DNA of 64,000 nucleotides from Cupriavidus numazuensis. GTDB lineage: Bacteria; Pseudomonadota; Gammaproteobacteria; Burkholderiales; Burkholderiaceae. The stretch is taken from positions 1 to 64,000 of the forward strand of contig NZ_CAJPVI010000038.1 of assembly GCF_905397435.1 (NCBI RefSeq), in the 5' to 3' direction. The stretch's first letter is position 1, and every line of letters starts with the position of its first letter. The position numbers and the translations under genes were made by a program. The notes under the pieces were generated by a model. It did no database searches and was not told the origin of the DNA. It saw only the letters and a list, made by a program, of their open reading frames with translations. Below are positions 18,453 through 27,316 of the stretch, piece after piece.

Positions 18453-18479
18453 TGGCGCCGAGCCCCCGGAGAATTTTCC

Positions 18480-19151
18480 ATGACGCACGGCGCCAAACCC
18501 GACCGTCCGACCAAGCGCTACGGCCTGAACGATCTGGCCAACCTGCGCAACGACCTCAAGGCCGATACCGAGCGCCGCGAAGCCGAACGGCTCGCGGCCG
18601 AGCAGGCCGCGCAACGTGCGCGCGAGGAAGCCGACGTCTTTCGCAGCAGCGTCGGGCAAGTCAGCCAGTTGCGCGAACGCAACCACGCTACGCTCTCGAA
18701 TCCCCGCCCTGCCCCGGTTCCCGTACAGACGCAACTGAACGACAAGGCCGTGCTCGAGGCATCGCTTTCCGACGAATACGATGTCGACATGCTGCTCGAA
18801 ACGGATGAGACGCTGTCGTTCCGCCGGCCTGGCATCGGCATGGATGTCATCCGCAAGCTGCGCCGCGGCGAATGGGTGCCGCAGGACAAGGTCGACCTGC
18901 ACGGCCTGCGCACCGAAGAAGCGCGCGAAGCGCTGTCGGAATTCCTGCGCCGCTCGGTGCGCAACGGTGTGCGCTGCGTGCGCGTGATCCACGGCAAGGG
19001 CATCGGCTCGCCCGACAAGCTCCCCGTACTCAAAGGCAAGGTCCGCAGCTGGCTCGTGCAGAAGGACGAAGTCATCGCCTTCGTCCAGGCGCGCGAAGCC
19101 CAGGGCGGCGCCGGTGCGCTGATGGTGCTGTTGCGCCAGCCGCGCACCTGA
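18480..19151 (+). CDS. Smr-domain protein (putative endonuclease/MutS2-Smr family)
   Basis: The 223-residue protein has a charged, coiled-coil-prone N-terminal half (residues about 20-70, rich in Glu, Arg and Ala) and a C-terminal Smr domain. The signature VDLHGLRTEEAREAL (about 140-154) and VIHGKGIGS with following GAGALMVLLR match Smr proteins, which act as nicking endonucleases or RNA-binding modules. GGAG precedes the ATG by 7 bases. Its stop overlaps the start of the TRIC gene (TGATG), so the two are translationally coupled. Confidence 0.9.
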   Translation: MTHGAKPDRPTKRYGLNDLANLRNDLKADTERREAERLAAEQAAQRAREEADVFRSSVGQVSQLRERNHATLSNPRPAPVPVQTQLNDKAVLEASLSDEYDVDMLLETDETLSFRRPGIGMDVIRKLRRGEWVPQDKVDLHGLRTEEAREALSEFLRRSVRNGVRCVRVIHGKGIGSPDKLPVLKGKVRSWLVQKDEVIAFVQAREAQGGAGALMVLLRQPRT

Positions 19152-19792
19152 TGCATCTGCCACTTGAATTGCTGATGGGGCGCCTGCCCCTGATCCTCCA
19201 TGTGATGGAGGTGATCGGCATGCTCTCGTTCGCCGTGTCAGGCGTGGTCGACGCGCGCAAGCAGCGCCTGGATGTGGTCGGCACCTTCGTGGTCGCGTTC
19301 GCCACCGCATTCGGCGGCGGCACCGTGCGCGACGTGTTGCTGGACCGGCGGCCGTTCTACTGGGTCGATCACGAAGGCTATGTCCTGCTGATTTTCGCGA
19401 TGTCGATCGGCGCGTCGTTCGTGCTGCGCGTGGTCAGCCGCGTGGCATCGGAGCGCACCATGATCGTGGCGGATGCGATCGGACTGGGATTGTTCTCGGT
19501 AACGGGCGCCTCGCTGGCGCTAGTGGCGCAGATGACCCCGACCGTGGCGGTCATGATGGGCATCATCTCGGCGGTATTCGGCGGGGTGGTGCGGGACGTG
19601 CTGTGCAACGAAGTCCCGATGATCCTGCGTGACCGCTCGCCCTACGCGACGTGCTCGTTCGTGGGCTGCTGGATCTATATGGGGCTGACCTGGCTGCAGG
19701 TGGACCAGGAAGCCGCGCTGCTTACCGGCGCGTTGTGCATCATCGCCATGCGGCTGGTGTCGGTGCGCTACGGCTGGAAGCTGCCGAGCTGA
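19151..19792 (+). CDS. TRIC-type cation channel (UPF0126/YicG family)
   Basis: The 213-residue inner-membrane protein has seven predicted helices and two internal repeats, each ending in the same signature: FGGGTVRDVLL (first repeat) and FGGVVRDVLCNEVPMIL (second). These glycine motifs are the hallmark of bacterial trimeric intracellular cation channel homologues, which conduct monovalent cations, mainly K+. The start at 19151 overlaps the Smr stop codon. The convergent P-II gene begins 28 bases after its stop. Confidence 0.9.
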   Translation: MHLPLELLMGRLPLILHVMEVIGMLSFAVSGVVDARKQRLDVVGTFVVAFATAFGGGTVRDVLLDRRPFYWVDHEGYVLLIFAMSIGASFVLRVVSRVASERTMIVADAIGLGLFSVTGASLALVAQMTPTVAVMMGIISAVFGGVVRDVLCNEVPMILRDRSPYATCSFVGCWIYMGLTWLQVDQEAALLTGALCIIAMRLVSVRYGWKLPS

Positions 19793-19820
19793 CGCCTGTC
19801 GGCGCCGCCCGGCGCTGGCA

Positions 19821-20159
19821 TCAGACTGCGGCTTCGTCCTGCTCGCCGGTGCGGATGCGGATCACGCGCTCGATCTCCGTCACGAAGATCTTGCCGTCAC
19901 CGATCTTGCCCGTGTGCGCGGCCTTGACGATGGCGTCCAGCACGGTGTCGAGCTGGTTCTCGGCGACCACGACCTCGATCTTGATCTTCGGCAGGAAGTC
20001 GACCACATACTCGGCGCCGCGATACAGCTCGGTATGCCCCTTCTGGCGGCCAAATCCCTTCACTTCGGTCACCGTCAGCCCCGTCACACCGACATCCGCG
20101 AGCGATTCGCGCACTTCGTCGAGTTTGAACGGTTTGATGATGGCGGTAATCTGCTTCAT
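19821..20159 (-). CDS. glnB: Nitrogen regulatory protein P-II (GlnB/GlnK family)
   Basis: P-II proteins sense ATP/ADP and 2-oxoglutarate and control glutamine synthetase adenylylation, NtrB or AmtB. The 112-residue product begins MKQITAIIKPFKLDEVRE, has the T-loop GHTELYRGAEY with the uridylylated Tyr51, and ends in the GDGKIFVTEIERVIRIRTGE block. It is full length. I prefer glnB to glnK because no amtB gene is adjacent, but sequence alone does not settle it. AGGGG precedes the ATG at 20159. Just upstream (20343-20430) is an unusual phased TGTGGA array. Confidence 0.92.
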   Translation of the reverse strand: MKQITAIIKPFKLDEVRESLADVGVTGLTVTEVKGFGRQKGHTELYRGAEYVVDFLPKIKIEVVVAENQLDTVLDAIVKAAHTGKIGDGKIFVTEIERVIRIRTGEQDEAAV

Positions 20160-20342
20160 GACTGGCCCCTGGTTATAGTCGTTTGGATAACGCGCCACCG
20201 GCGCGCAGCGAGCGCAGACGGCGTGGATTGTTTTTCATTTTACCAGCCAATTGACGTGGCCTATCGTCGGCGCGAGCCGTTCAATATGCACTCACAGTGC
20301 GCTGCCGCGCGCATTGACAGACTGCCTTGCGCGCCACATTAC

Positions 20343-20430
20343 TGTGGATAACCTTGTGGGCAACCATCAGGGGAAACTGTGGAAGGCCTGTGGAGGGGTT
20401 GTGGACCGCCTGTGGATCGCCTGTGCATAA
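20343..20430 (+). repeat. Phased array of TGTGGA motifs with DnaA-box-like members
   Basis: Seven TGTGG/TGTGC motifs start at 20343, 20355, 20378, 20389, 20400, 20411 and 20422. The last five are spaced exactly 11 bases apart, about one helical turn. The first (TGTGGATAA) and last (TGTGCATAA) fit the DnaA-box consensus TGTGNAWAA. The array lies 19 bases past the end of the GlxA-type gene and about 180 bases upstream of the P-II start. It does not encode a recognisable protein. Confidence 0.7.
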
Positions 20431-20448
20431 GGGCTCGCGTGCAGGACG

Positions 20449-21408
20449 CTATACGGTCGAGCGAAAGCGCCGACGGTAGTCTGCCGGCGACACACCCAGG
20501 CGCCGCAGGAATGCCCGGCGCAGGCTGTTGGGATCGTTGAAGCCGGTCAGCGCCGCGACGCGCTTGAGCGGATTGCGCGTCTCCTCGAGCTGGCGCCGGG
20601 CCGCGTCGATGCGCGCGCCCTCGACAAAGTCGGCCGGCGTGACCTGGCATTCCTGCTTGAAGATCCGGGCGAAGTTGCGCGTGCTCATGCCGGCCCGCTC
20701 GGCCAGGCTCTCCACCGACAGGCGTTCCGCCAGGTTTTCCAGCACCCAGTTCTGCACATCGCGAATGGCACTCTTCTCCGCGCCCTGCGCCGCCAGGTGC
20801 GCGCTGAACTGCGACTGGCCGCCGGGGCGCTTCAGGAACATCACGAATTCCCGCGCCACCTTCAGCGCCACGGTGCGGCCGAAGTCCTCCTCCACCATGG
20901 CCAGCGCCAGGTCCAGCCCCGCCGTGACGCCGGCCGAGGTGTAGAGGTTGCCGTCCTTCACGTAGATCTGGTCCGGTTGCACCCTGACCTGCGGAAACTG
21001 CCGTGACAGCCGCTCGGTGGAATTCCAGTGCGTGGTGGCGTTGCGACCGTCCAGCAAGCCCGCGTGTGCCAGCAGCATGGCGCCCGAGCATACGGACCCG
21101 AGCCGGCGAACCGTGCGCGCGTAGCGGTGCAGCCAGTTCCCGATGGCGCTGTCTTTCTCGACCTGGCTGACCAGCGGACTGCCCGCGATCAGCAGCGTAT
21201 CGATATCCGGGCTGCTGGTTTCCAGCGTCGTGTCCGGCGTGATGGTCATGCCGTTGGAAGCACGCAGCACGCCGGGCACCGCCGACACGATCTCGAACAC
21301 ATAGGCCCCGGGCTCGCCGGCCTGGCGCGCCCCTTCATGAAAGACATCGATAGGTCCAGCCAGGTCCAGCATCTGGACCCCGGGAAACGCAAGCACAGCA
21401 ATCTTCAT
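20449..21408 (-). CDS. GlxA-family transcriptional regulator (DJ-1/PfpI domain plus AraC HTH)
   Basis: The 319-residue protein combines an N-terminal DJ-1/PfpI-like domain (residues about 1-190; IAVLAFPGVQMLDLAGPIDVF, SVCSGAMLLAHAGLLDG) with a C-terminal AraC-type double helix-turn-helix (about 215-315; LAERAGMSTRNFARIFKQE and VAALTGFNDPNSLRRAFLRR). Such FtrA/GlxA-type regulators control amino-acid, choline or formaldehyde-related catabolic genes; the target here is unknown. The gene reads away from the neighbouring lipoprotein gene in the same direction as P-II but is separated from P-II by the motif array. Confidence 0.92.
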   Translation of the reverse strand: MKIAVLAFPGVQMLDLAGPIDVFHEGARQAGEPGAYVFEIVSAVPGVLRASNGMTITPDTTLETSSPDIDTLLIAGSPLVSQVEKDSAIGNWLHRYARTVRRLGSVCSGAMLLAHAGLLDGRNATTHWNSTERLSRQFPQVRVQPDQIYVKDGNLYTSAGVTAGLDLALAMVEEDFGRTVALKVAREFVMFLKRPGGQSQFSAHLAAQGAEKSAIRDVQNWVLENLAERLSVESLAERAGMSTRNFARIFKQECQVTPADFVEGARIDAARRQLEETRNPLKRVAALTGFNDPNSLRRAFLRRLGVSPADYRRRFRSTV

Positions 21409-21426
21409 GACTTCACGACCGTATGA

Positions 21427-21918
21427 CTATGAGGCGGCAGAAACCGATTCCGTCAGTTTAGTCAATTTCGGCCAACCCATCTGGCGGGATCCATCGACCC
21501 GGGGTCGGGACCGATAACGCACGATGGTAATTTCCACCATGCGCAGACTCTCCAGCATGCTGCGGCCGCGGTCCACCGGCGTGCTGTCCACGCGGCTGCG
21601 CTCGGCCCCGAGCCCTGCCGCGTCGCCGCCGGCTGCGCGCACGCGCTCCGCCACGCGCGAAAGCAGGATGCGGCCACCGATCCAGCCTTCGGGGCTTTCC
21701 ACCGTGGTGTAAGCGAGTACTTCGTACGGACCGGACGGTTCGCCCCGTGTCCAGATATCGATCCCGTCCACGGTTTCCCGCGCGCCACCCCGTCCGTCAC
21801 GCATCGCGTGGCTGCCTTCATAGCGCTGGATCGGAGCCTGGATACACGCGCTCAGCCCCAAGCAGCACAACATCAGCCAGATGACCCTGGCACCTCCCGA
21901 TTTCCTGCTTCTCATCAT
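21427..21918 (-). CDS. Putative lipoprotein of unknown function
   Basis: The 163-residue product has an Arg-rich start (MMRSRKSGGAR), a hydrophobic core and lipobox GLSAC at about residue 25, so it should be lipid-anchored in the envelope. The mature part (GIDIWTRGEPSGPYEVLAYTTVE, then GGRILLSRVAERVRAAGGDA) resembles small beta-alpha domains that mix a Tyr-rich beta strand with a helix holding a conserved Ala-Gly-Gly-Asp-Ala; I cannot name the family. I chose the start at 21918; the longer frame to 22125 has no signal-peptide logic. The divergent neighbour is the SLAC1 gene. Confidence 0.75.
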   Translation of the reverse strand: MMRSRKSGGARVIWLMLCCLGLSACIQAPIQRYEGSHAMRDGRGGARETVDGIDIWTRGEPSGPYEVLAYTTVESPEGWIGGRILLSRVAERVRAAGGDAAGLGAERSRVDSTPVDRGRSMLESLRMVEITIVRYRSRPRVDGSRQMGWPKLTKLTESVSAAS

Positions 21919-22160
21919 GCGTCCTGAATACCTCGAATGGAGACGGGCGCAGTCTAGGGCGTCATTCCCGCGGCGAAAACGCGGTTGACCGAGAGCGATC
22001 ACGGATTGGCAGAAATTGACGTATCTGGCTGCTTTCGGCCTGCGCGAGCTTTTCCCATAATGCATTCCACGACGGCCCCCAGCAGTGACGAAACGCAATC
22101 CGGGGTTGTTCCATCGCCGATGCACGCGCTCGGCACTCGATACAGGCAGACGAAAGCACG

Positions 22161-23150
22161 ATGACTATTGCAGCCAATCCCGCCGCCGCGGCGCCCACCC
22201 AGCGCAGTTCGGTCCAGCATCTCCCGGTCAACCTGTTTGGCGCCGTCATGGGCCTGTCAGGGCTCTCGCTCGCATGGCGCGGCGCGAGCAAGGTATTCGG
22301 CACCAGCCCCGCGATTGCCGATGCCGTCGGCGTGGTGGCGATCCTCACGTTCCTGGCACTGGCGGCCGGCTACCTCGCCAAGTGGCGCCTGTACCCGGCA
22401 GCGGTCAAGGCCGAGTTCAACCATCCGATTGCCGGTAATTTCTTTGGCACCATCACCATTGCCATCCTGCTGCTGTCGTCCGTCGTCGGCGTCTACAGCG
22501 AAGCGCTGGGCCAGGTGGTGTGGACCATCGGTGCCGTCCTGACCATCGCGCTGACCTATGTGATTGCCAGCCGCCTGTTCCTCGGCAAGGGCGACCCGGC
22601 GCACGTGACGCCCGCCTGGCTCATTCCCGGCGTGGCGACGCTCGATATCGCCGTGGCCGGCGGCACCATGCCGATGGCCTGGGCGCCTGAGTTGAACCTG
22701 TTCGCCGTAGCCGTCGGCACCGTGATGGCGCTGGTGTTCTTCACGATGATCTTCGCCCGCCTGGTTCACCACGATCCGCTGCCTGCCGGCATGGTGCCTT
22801 CGCTGATCATCCTGATCGCGCCGTTCGAGGTCGGCTTCCTGGCCTACGTCAACGTCACGCAGCACGTCGACCTGTTCGCCGCCCTGCTGTTCTACTTCGG
22901 CCTGTTCCTGTTCGTGGTGCTCGCCGCAAAGGTGTTCCGGCGCTCGGTGCCGTTCGCCGCGTCGTGGTGGGCCATCAGCTTCCCGATGGCTGCGCTGTCC
23001 AACGCCGCGCTGAAGTACGCCCACCATGCGGAGACCGGCGTGCTGCGCATCATCGCCGCGGTCATCCTTGCGCTGCTGACCATCGCCATCGCCGTCCTGT
23101 TCGTCCGCACGCTGCATCGCCTGTTCACGCACCGCCTGCTGGTCGGCTGA
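22161..23150 (+). CDS. SLAC1/TehA-type anion channel (tellurite-resistance/dicarboxylate transporter family)
   Basis: The 329-residue membrane protein has about ten hydrophobic helices and the TDT/SLAC1 pattern: LPVNLFGAVMGLSGLSLAW at the start of TM1, FFGTITIAILLLS in a following helix and RLFLGKGDPAHVTPAWLIP in a loop. Family members pass anions such as nitrate, chloride or dicarboxylates; one branch (TehA) contributes to tellurite resistance. Substrate is not determinable here. GAAAG lies upstream of the ATG. The gdx-like exporter gene follows 36 bases after its stop on the same strand. Confidence 0.85.
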   Translation: MTIAANPAAAAPTQRSSVQHLPVNLFGAVMGLSGLSLAWRGASKVFGTSPAIADAVGVVAILTFLALAAGYLAKWRLYPAAVKAEFNHPIAGNFFGTITIAILLLSSVVGVYSEALGQVVWTIGAVLTIALTYVIASRLFLGKGDPAHVTPAWLIPGVATLDIAVAGGTMPMAWAPELNLFAVAVGTVMALVFFTMIFARLVHHDPLPAGMVPSLIILIAPFEVGFLAYVNVTQHVDLFAALLFYFGLFLFVVLAAKVFRRSVPFAASWWAISFPMAALSNAALKYAHHAETGVLRIIAAVILALLTIAIAVLFVRTLHRLFTHRLLVG

Positions 23151-23186
23151 CGGCGCCCTTCCTCTCAACCCAACGCCTTTACCACG

Positions 23187-23513
23187 ATGTCCTGGATCTT
23201 GCTGGCCTGTGCCGGCCTGCTGGAAGTTGCCTTCGCCTTTGGCATGAAGTGGTCCGCCGGCTTCAGCCGGCTGTGGCCGAGCCTGTTTGCGGTGCTCACC
23301 GGACTCAGCAGCATCGTGCTGCTGACGATGGCCCTGCGCGCCCTGCCGGTGGGCACGGCCTACGCCGTCTGGACCGGCATCGGGGCCGCCGGCACGGCGC
23401 TGCTGGGCATGGCATTGCTCGGCGAGCCGGCATCGCCGGCCCGCATCGGCTGCGTGGCGCTGATCCTGTGCGGCGTGATCGGGCTGAAGCTGGTTTCAGC
23501 CGACCCGTCCTGA
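23187..23513 (+). CDS. SMR-family efflux protein, Gdx/SugE-like (guanidinium exporter type)
   Basis: The 108-residue protein has four membrane helices and the small multidrug resistance fold, with the central Glu in LLEVAFAFGMKWS (Glu13) and the block GTAYAVWTGIGAAGTALLGM typical of the Gdx/SugE branch, which exports guanidinium rather than broad drugs. Functional units are antiparallel dimers in the inner membrane. I see no guanidine riboswitch in the short upstream gap, so export may be constitutive or co-transcribed with the SLAC1 gene. Branch assignment is by motif, not by test. Confidence 0.88.
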   Translation: MSWILLACAGLLEVAFAFGMKWSAGFSRLWPSLFAVLTGLSSIVLLTMALRALPVGTAYAVWTGIGAAGTALLGMALLGEPASPARIGCVALILCGVIGLKLVSADPS

Positions 23514-23549
23514 AACACAGCGGCAAAGGCCCGTGACAACTCCTAACCC

Positions 23550-23849
23550 ATGCCACTGATCGAAACCGCCGAACACATACTGTTCCTGGGCCTGCTGCGC
23601 AGCCACGGGCACGCCGATGCAGAGTTCCGCCTGACCGGCCGCGAACGGCAGCCCACGGACCCGATCGACATTTATGGATTTGCCGTGGTCGACTGCGTCG
23701 CCAGCGGCAGGCAACTGGCCTACCCGCTCGATGAAACAGCCGACTGGCTCATGGTCTTCCGCAAGGATCTGGCGGCCGGCAGCTTTGCATCTCCGCCGGC
23801 AGCCTGGCCTGCCCAATCGCTCAGTCCGGCACCGTCTCCAGATCCTTGA
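23550..23849 (+). CDS. Small hypothetical protein overlapping the nadE 3' end
   Basis: The 99-residue product (MPLIETAEHILFLGLLRSHG ... DETADWLMVFRKDLAAGSF) is not a family I recognise; no signal peptide or membrane segment is seen. The first 80 residues look protein-like, but the last 20 are Pro/Ser-rich and are encoded opposite the end of nadE, a 29-base convergent overlap. The ribosome binding site is weak. It follows the SMR gene on the same strand by 36 bases. I regard it as probable rather than certain. Confidence 0.5.
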   Translation: MPLIETAEHILFLGLLRSHGHADAEFRLTGRERQPTDPIDIYGFAVVDCVASGRQLAYPLDETADWLMVFRKDLAAGSFASPPAAWPAQSLSPAPSPDP

Positions 23850-25869
23850 GCCACACCACCGACTCCGAGTCGCTTGGCGCACGCCAGTCGCCCCGCGGCG
23901 ACAGCGACCCGCCCGAACCCACCTTGGGCGCATTCGGAATGCAGGACCGCTTGAACTGGCTGGTACGGAAGAAGCGATCGAGAAAGATTCCCAGATTGCG
24001 CTTGATGTCCGGCAGCTCGTACTGGTTGCGCACCACATGCGGCCCATTCGGCCAGATACCGCTGTCGCGATCCCCCCACGCGTGCAGGGAGAGAAACGCG
24101 ATCTTGGACGGCGCAAAGCCAAAGCGCAGCGTGTAATAGAGATTGAAGTCCTGCAGCTCGTACGGGCCGATCGTGCTCTCGGTCTTCTGCTCCGGCCCGT
24201 GGTTCGAATCGCCAGGTACGAGCTCCGGGCTGATGTCCGTGTCGAGCACCTGGATCAGCACTTCCGAGCCGCTGTCGCCGACCTGGCCCGTCTCCGCCAC
24301 CCAGCGCACCAGGTGCGAGATCAGCGTCTTCGGCACGCTCGCATTCACGTTGTAGTGCGACATATGGTCGCCCACGCCGTAGGTGCACCAGCCCAGCGCG
24401 AGTTCGCTGAGGTCGCCGGTGCCGATCACGATCGCGCCGTTGTGGTTGGCCAGCCGGAACAGGTGATTCGTGCGCTCGCCCGCCTGCACGTTCTCGAAGG
24501 TCACGTCATAGACCTTCTCGCCGCGCGCATACGGATGGTCGAGGTCCTTCAGCATGGCGAGGCAACTCGGCCGGATGTCGATCTCGCGCGCAGTGCAGCC
24601 GACCAGTTCCATGAGCTGGCGCGCCTGGCGCAGCGTGCGGTCGCTGGTGGCGAACCCAGGCATGGTGTAAGCCAGGATATTCGACCGCGGCAGCCCGAGT
24701 CGGTCCATCGCCTTGGCGCAAACCAGCAGCGCGTGTGTGGAATCGAGCCCGCCCGACACGCCGATCACCACCTTGGAAATCTTGCTGGCCGACAGCCGCT
24801 GCACCAGCGCCTGCACCTGGATGTTGTAGACCTCGTGGCAGCGCTCGTCGCGCTGGCGCGGGTCAGCCGGCACGTACGGGAAGCGCGCCACCTTGCGTTC
24901 GAGCGGCAGCGCCTTGTCGCGCGATACCTCGAGCGGGAAGCGGACCACGCGGAATTTGTCGACCTCGGCCTTGTGCCGGCGCACCGAGTGGCCGAACGTC
25001 ACCTGGTGCATGCGTTCGCGCGACAGGCGTTCCACGTCCACATCTGCAAACAACACGTGCGAGGTATCGGCGAAGCGCTCCGATTCGGCCAGCAGTTCGC
25101 CGTTCTCGCAGATCAGCGCCTGCCCGTCCCAGGCGAGGTCGGTCGACGATTCGCCCTTTCCGGCCGAGGTGTAGAGGTAAGCGGCCAGGCAACGCGCCGA
25201 CTGCTGCGACACGAGCTGGTGCCGGTAGCCCGACTTGCCGATCACGATATTCGACGCCGACAGGTTGACCAGCACCGTCGCACCCGCCAGTGCCGCAAAC
25301 GACGACGGCGGGATCGGCACCCATACGTCTTCGCAGATCTCCGCATGGAAGCGGAAGAACGGGATGTCCTCGATCTCGAACAGCAGCCCGGCGCCGAACG
25401 GCACATCCTCGCCAAGCAGGCGGATGGAATCGGTGGCGGCGTTGTCGGCTTCGCTGAACTGGCGCGCTTCGTAGAACTCCCAGTAGTTCGGCAGGTAAGA
25501 CTTGGGCACCACGCCGAGTACGCGGCCCCGGGCCACTACCACGGCGCAATTGAACAACTGGTGCTCCACGCGCAGCGGCATGCCCACGATCATCGCCGCC
25601 GACAGCTTGCGCGACGCCTCGACGATCGTGCCGAGCGCCGCTTCGCAGGCATCGAGCAGCGCACGCTGATGGAACAGGTCGTCGCACGTATAAGCAGAGA
25701 GGCCGAGTTCCGGGAAGGCGACCAGCACGGCGCCCTGCTTTGCGGCCTGCGTGGCCAGTGCGATCGTTTCGGCGGCATTGAAGGCCGGATCGGCCACACG
25801 GCAGACCGGCACGCCCACCGCCACGCGCGCAAAGCCGTGGGAATACAGGTTGAAAAACGGATTCTTCAT
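23821..25869 (-). CDS. nadE: Glutamine-dependent NAD+ synthetase
   Basis: The 682-residue enzyme makes NAD+ from deamido-NAD+, glutamine and ATP. The N-terminal nitrilase-type glutaminase (residues about 10-290) shows the catalytic triad: Glu in VAFPELG, Lys in VVPKSYLPNYWEFYEARQ and Cys in AEICEDVWVP. The synthetase domain (about 360-660) has the P-loop GVSGGLDSTHALL. The length fits the large two-domain form. The start MKNPFFNLYSHGF at 25869 follows AAGG. The C-terminal end overlaps the opposing small ORF by 29 bases. Confidence 0.96.
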   Translation of the reverse strand: MKNPFFNLYSHGFARVAVGVPVCRVADPAFNAAETIALATQAAKQGAVLVAFPELGLSAYTCDDLFHQRALLDACEAALGTIVEASRKLSAAMIVGMPLRVEHQLFNCAVVVARGRVLGVVPKSYLPNYWEFYEARQFSEADNAATDSIRLLGEDVPFGAGLLFEIEDIPFFRFHAEICEDVWVPIPPSSFAALAGATVLVNLSASNIVIGKSGYRHQLVSQQSARCLAAYLYTSAGKGESSTDLAWDGQALICENGELLAESERFADTSHVLFADVDVERLSRERMHQVTFGHSVRRHKAEVDKFRVVRFPLEVSRDKALPLERKVARFPYVPADPRQRDERCHEVYNIQVQALVQRLSASKISKVVIGVSGGLDSTHALLVCAKAMDRLGLPRSNILAYTMPGFATSDRTLRQARQLMELVGCTAREIDIRPSCLAMLKDLDHPYARGEKVYDVTFENVQAGERTNHLFRLANHNGAIVIGTGDLSELALGWCTYGVGDHMSHYNVNASVPKTLISHLVRWVAETGQVGDSGSEVLIQVLDTDISPELVPGDSNHGPEQKTESTIGPYELQDFNLYYTLRFGFAPSKIAFLSLHAWGDRDSGIWPNGPHVVRNQYELPDIKRNLGIFLDRFFRTSQFKRSCIPNAPKVGSGGSLSPRGDWRAPSDSESVVWLKDLETVPD

Positions 25870-26061
25870 ATCGGGCCTTGTTTGCCGGCGTCTGCAGCGC
25901 ACGGGCTTGCGGCCGGCGGCATCGGGGGATTCTTGCGGCCGCAGCTGTGACGGCCATACGTCATTCTACGACGCGGTGCCCGGCATCGTCGGCGCCGGGA
26001 GCGGCCACCAGCGGTTTCCGGTAGACTCGCCCCGATTGTCGGACACGGGGAATCAGGCGCA

Positions 26062-27309
26062 ATGCAGTCGGAATCTTGCAACCGGGGCGGTATGCCCGAC
26101 ACGCTGCTGGGGGCGGAATCGCCAGAGGCAGGTGGCGTGCAGGACTACAGGACGGAGATCGTCTCGGATCTCGCCGAAATCGACGCCGACACCTGGGATT
26201 CCCTGGTCGCCAGCGACCCCGACGCCACCCCGTTCCTGCGCCATGCGTTCCTGCATGCGCTGCACGCCAGTGGCAGTGCCTGCGCCGACACCGGCTGGAG
26301 CCCGCGCTACCTGACGCTGTGGGCACCGGCCGCCAACGGACAGCGTGAAAGGCTGGCGGGCGCGATGCCGCTGTACGCGAAATCGCACTCGTATGGCGAG
26401 TATGTGTTCGATTGGGCCTGGGCCGACGCCTATGCGCGCAACGGTCTCGAGTACTACCCGAAATGGCTGTCGGCGATCCCGTTCACGCCCGTGCGCGGCG
26501 CACGTCTGCTGGCCGAGAACACCGATGCGCGACGCCTGCTGCTGCAGCTTGCGCTGGCGCTGGCCGCGGAAAGCGGCATGTCGTCGCTGCACATTCTGTT
26601 CCCCAACGACGCCGAGGCCGACCTGATGGACGAGGCCGGCATGATGATGCGTCATGGCGTGCAGTTTCACTGGACCAATGCGGGCTACGGCAGCTTCGAC
26701 GATTTCCTCGCCACGCTGTCGCAGAAGAAGCGCAAGAACATCCGCGCGGAGCGGCGCCACGTGGCAGAGGCCGGCATCACGTTCCGCCACCTGCAAGGCG
26801 CGCAGATCGATGACGAGGCCTGGCGCTTCTTCAATCGCTGCTACCGCCAGACCTACCGCGAACACCACTCCACGCCGTACCTGAACCTGGATTTCTTCCG
26901 GCGCATCGGTGCATCCATGCCGCAGCACCTGCTGCTGGTGATCGCCGAACGCGCGGGCCAGCCGATTGCCAGCTCGCTCGTGGTCTATGACGACACGCCC
27001 GGCATCAGCAAGCTGTACGGGCGCTACTGGGGCGCGCTGGAGTACCACCCGTGCCTGCATTTCGAAACCGCCTACTACCAGCCGCTCGAATTCTGCATCC
27101 GCCACGGCATCGGCACGTTCGAAGGCGGTGCGCAAGGCGAGCACAAGATGGCGCGCGGTTTCCTGCCCGTACCGACGCGGTCCGCGCACTGGCTCGCACA
27201 CCCTGCGTTTGCCGATGCCGTCGAGCGCTTCCTGGTACGCGAGCGCGAAGGCATCGATGCCTACCTGGACGAACTGAACGAACGCACACCGTTCGCCCAG
27301 CGCGACTGA
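26062..27309 (+). CDS. FemAB/GNAT-like protein (DUF482-type acyltransferase)
   Basis: The 415-residue cytoplasmic protein belongs to the group annotated as peptidoglycan biosynthesis/recognition or GNAT-like (DUF482). Blocks seen include DPDATPFLRHAFLHAL near the N-terminus, YGEYVFDWAWADAY, NAGYGSFDDFLATLSQKKR with the following basic segment KKRKNIRAERR, and EGGAQGEHKMARGFLPVPT near the C-terminus. By fold it should transfer an acyl or aminoacyl group, but no substrate is established for the family. An alternative start is the ATG at 26092. It is divergent from nadE. Confidence 0.82.
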   Translation: MQSESCNRGGMPDTLLGAESPEAGGVQDYRTEIVSDLAEIDADTWDSLVASDPDATPFLRHAFLHALHASGSACADTGWSPRYLTLWAPAANGQRERLAGAMPLYAKSHSYGEYVFDWAWADAYARNGLEYYPKWLSAIPFTPVRGARLLAENTDARRLLLQLALALAAESGMSSLHILFPNDAEADLMDEAGMMMRHGVQFHWTNAGYGSFDDFLATLSQKKRKNIRAERRHVAEAGITFRHLQGAQIDDEAWRFFNRCYRQTYREHHSTPYLNLDFFRRIGASMPQHLLLVIAERAGQPIASSLVVYDDTPGISKLYGRYWGALEYHPCLHFETAYYQPLEFCIRHGIGTFEGGAQGEHKMARGFLPVPTRSAHWLAHPAFADAVERFLVREREGIDAYLDELNERTPFAQRD

Positions 27310-27316
27310 TGACGGC

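Noticed and set aside
23151..23186. A guanidine riboswitch before the Gdx-like exporter
   Set aside because: The gap is only 36 bases and shows no conserved riboswitch elements.
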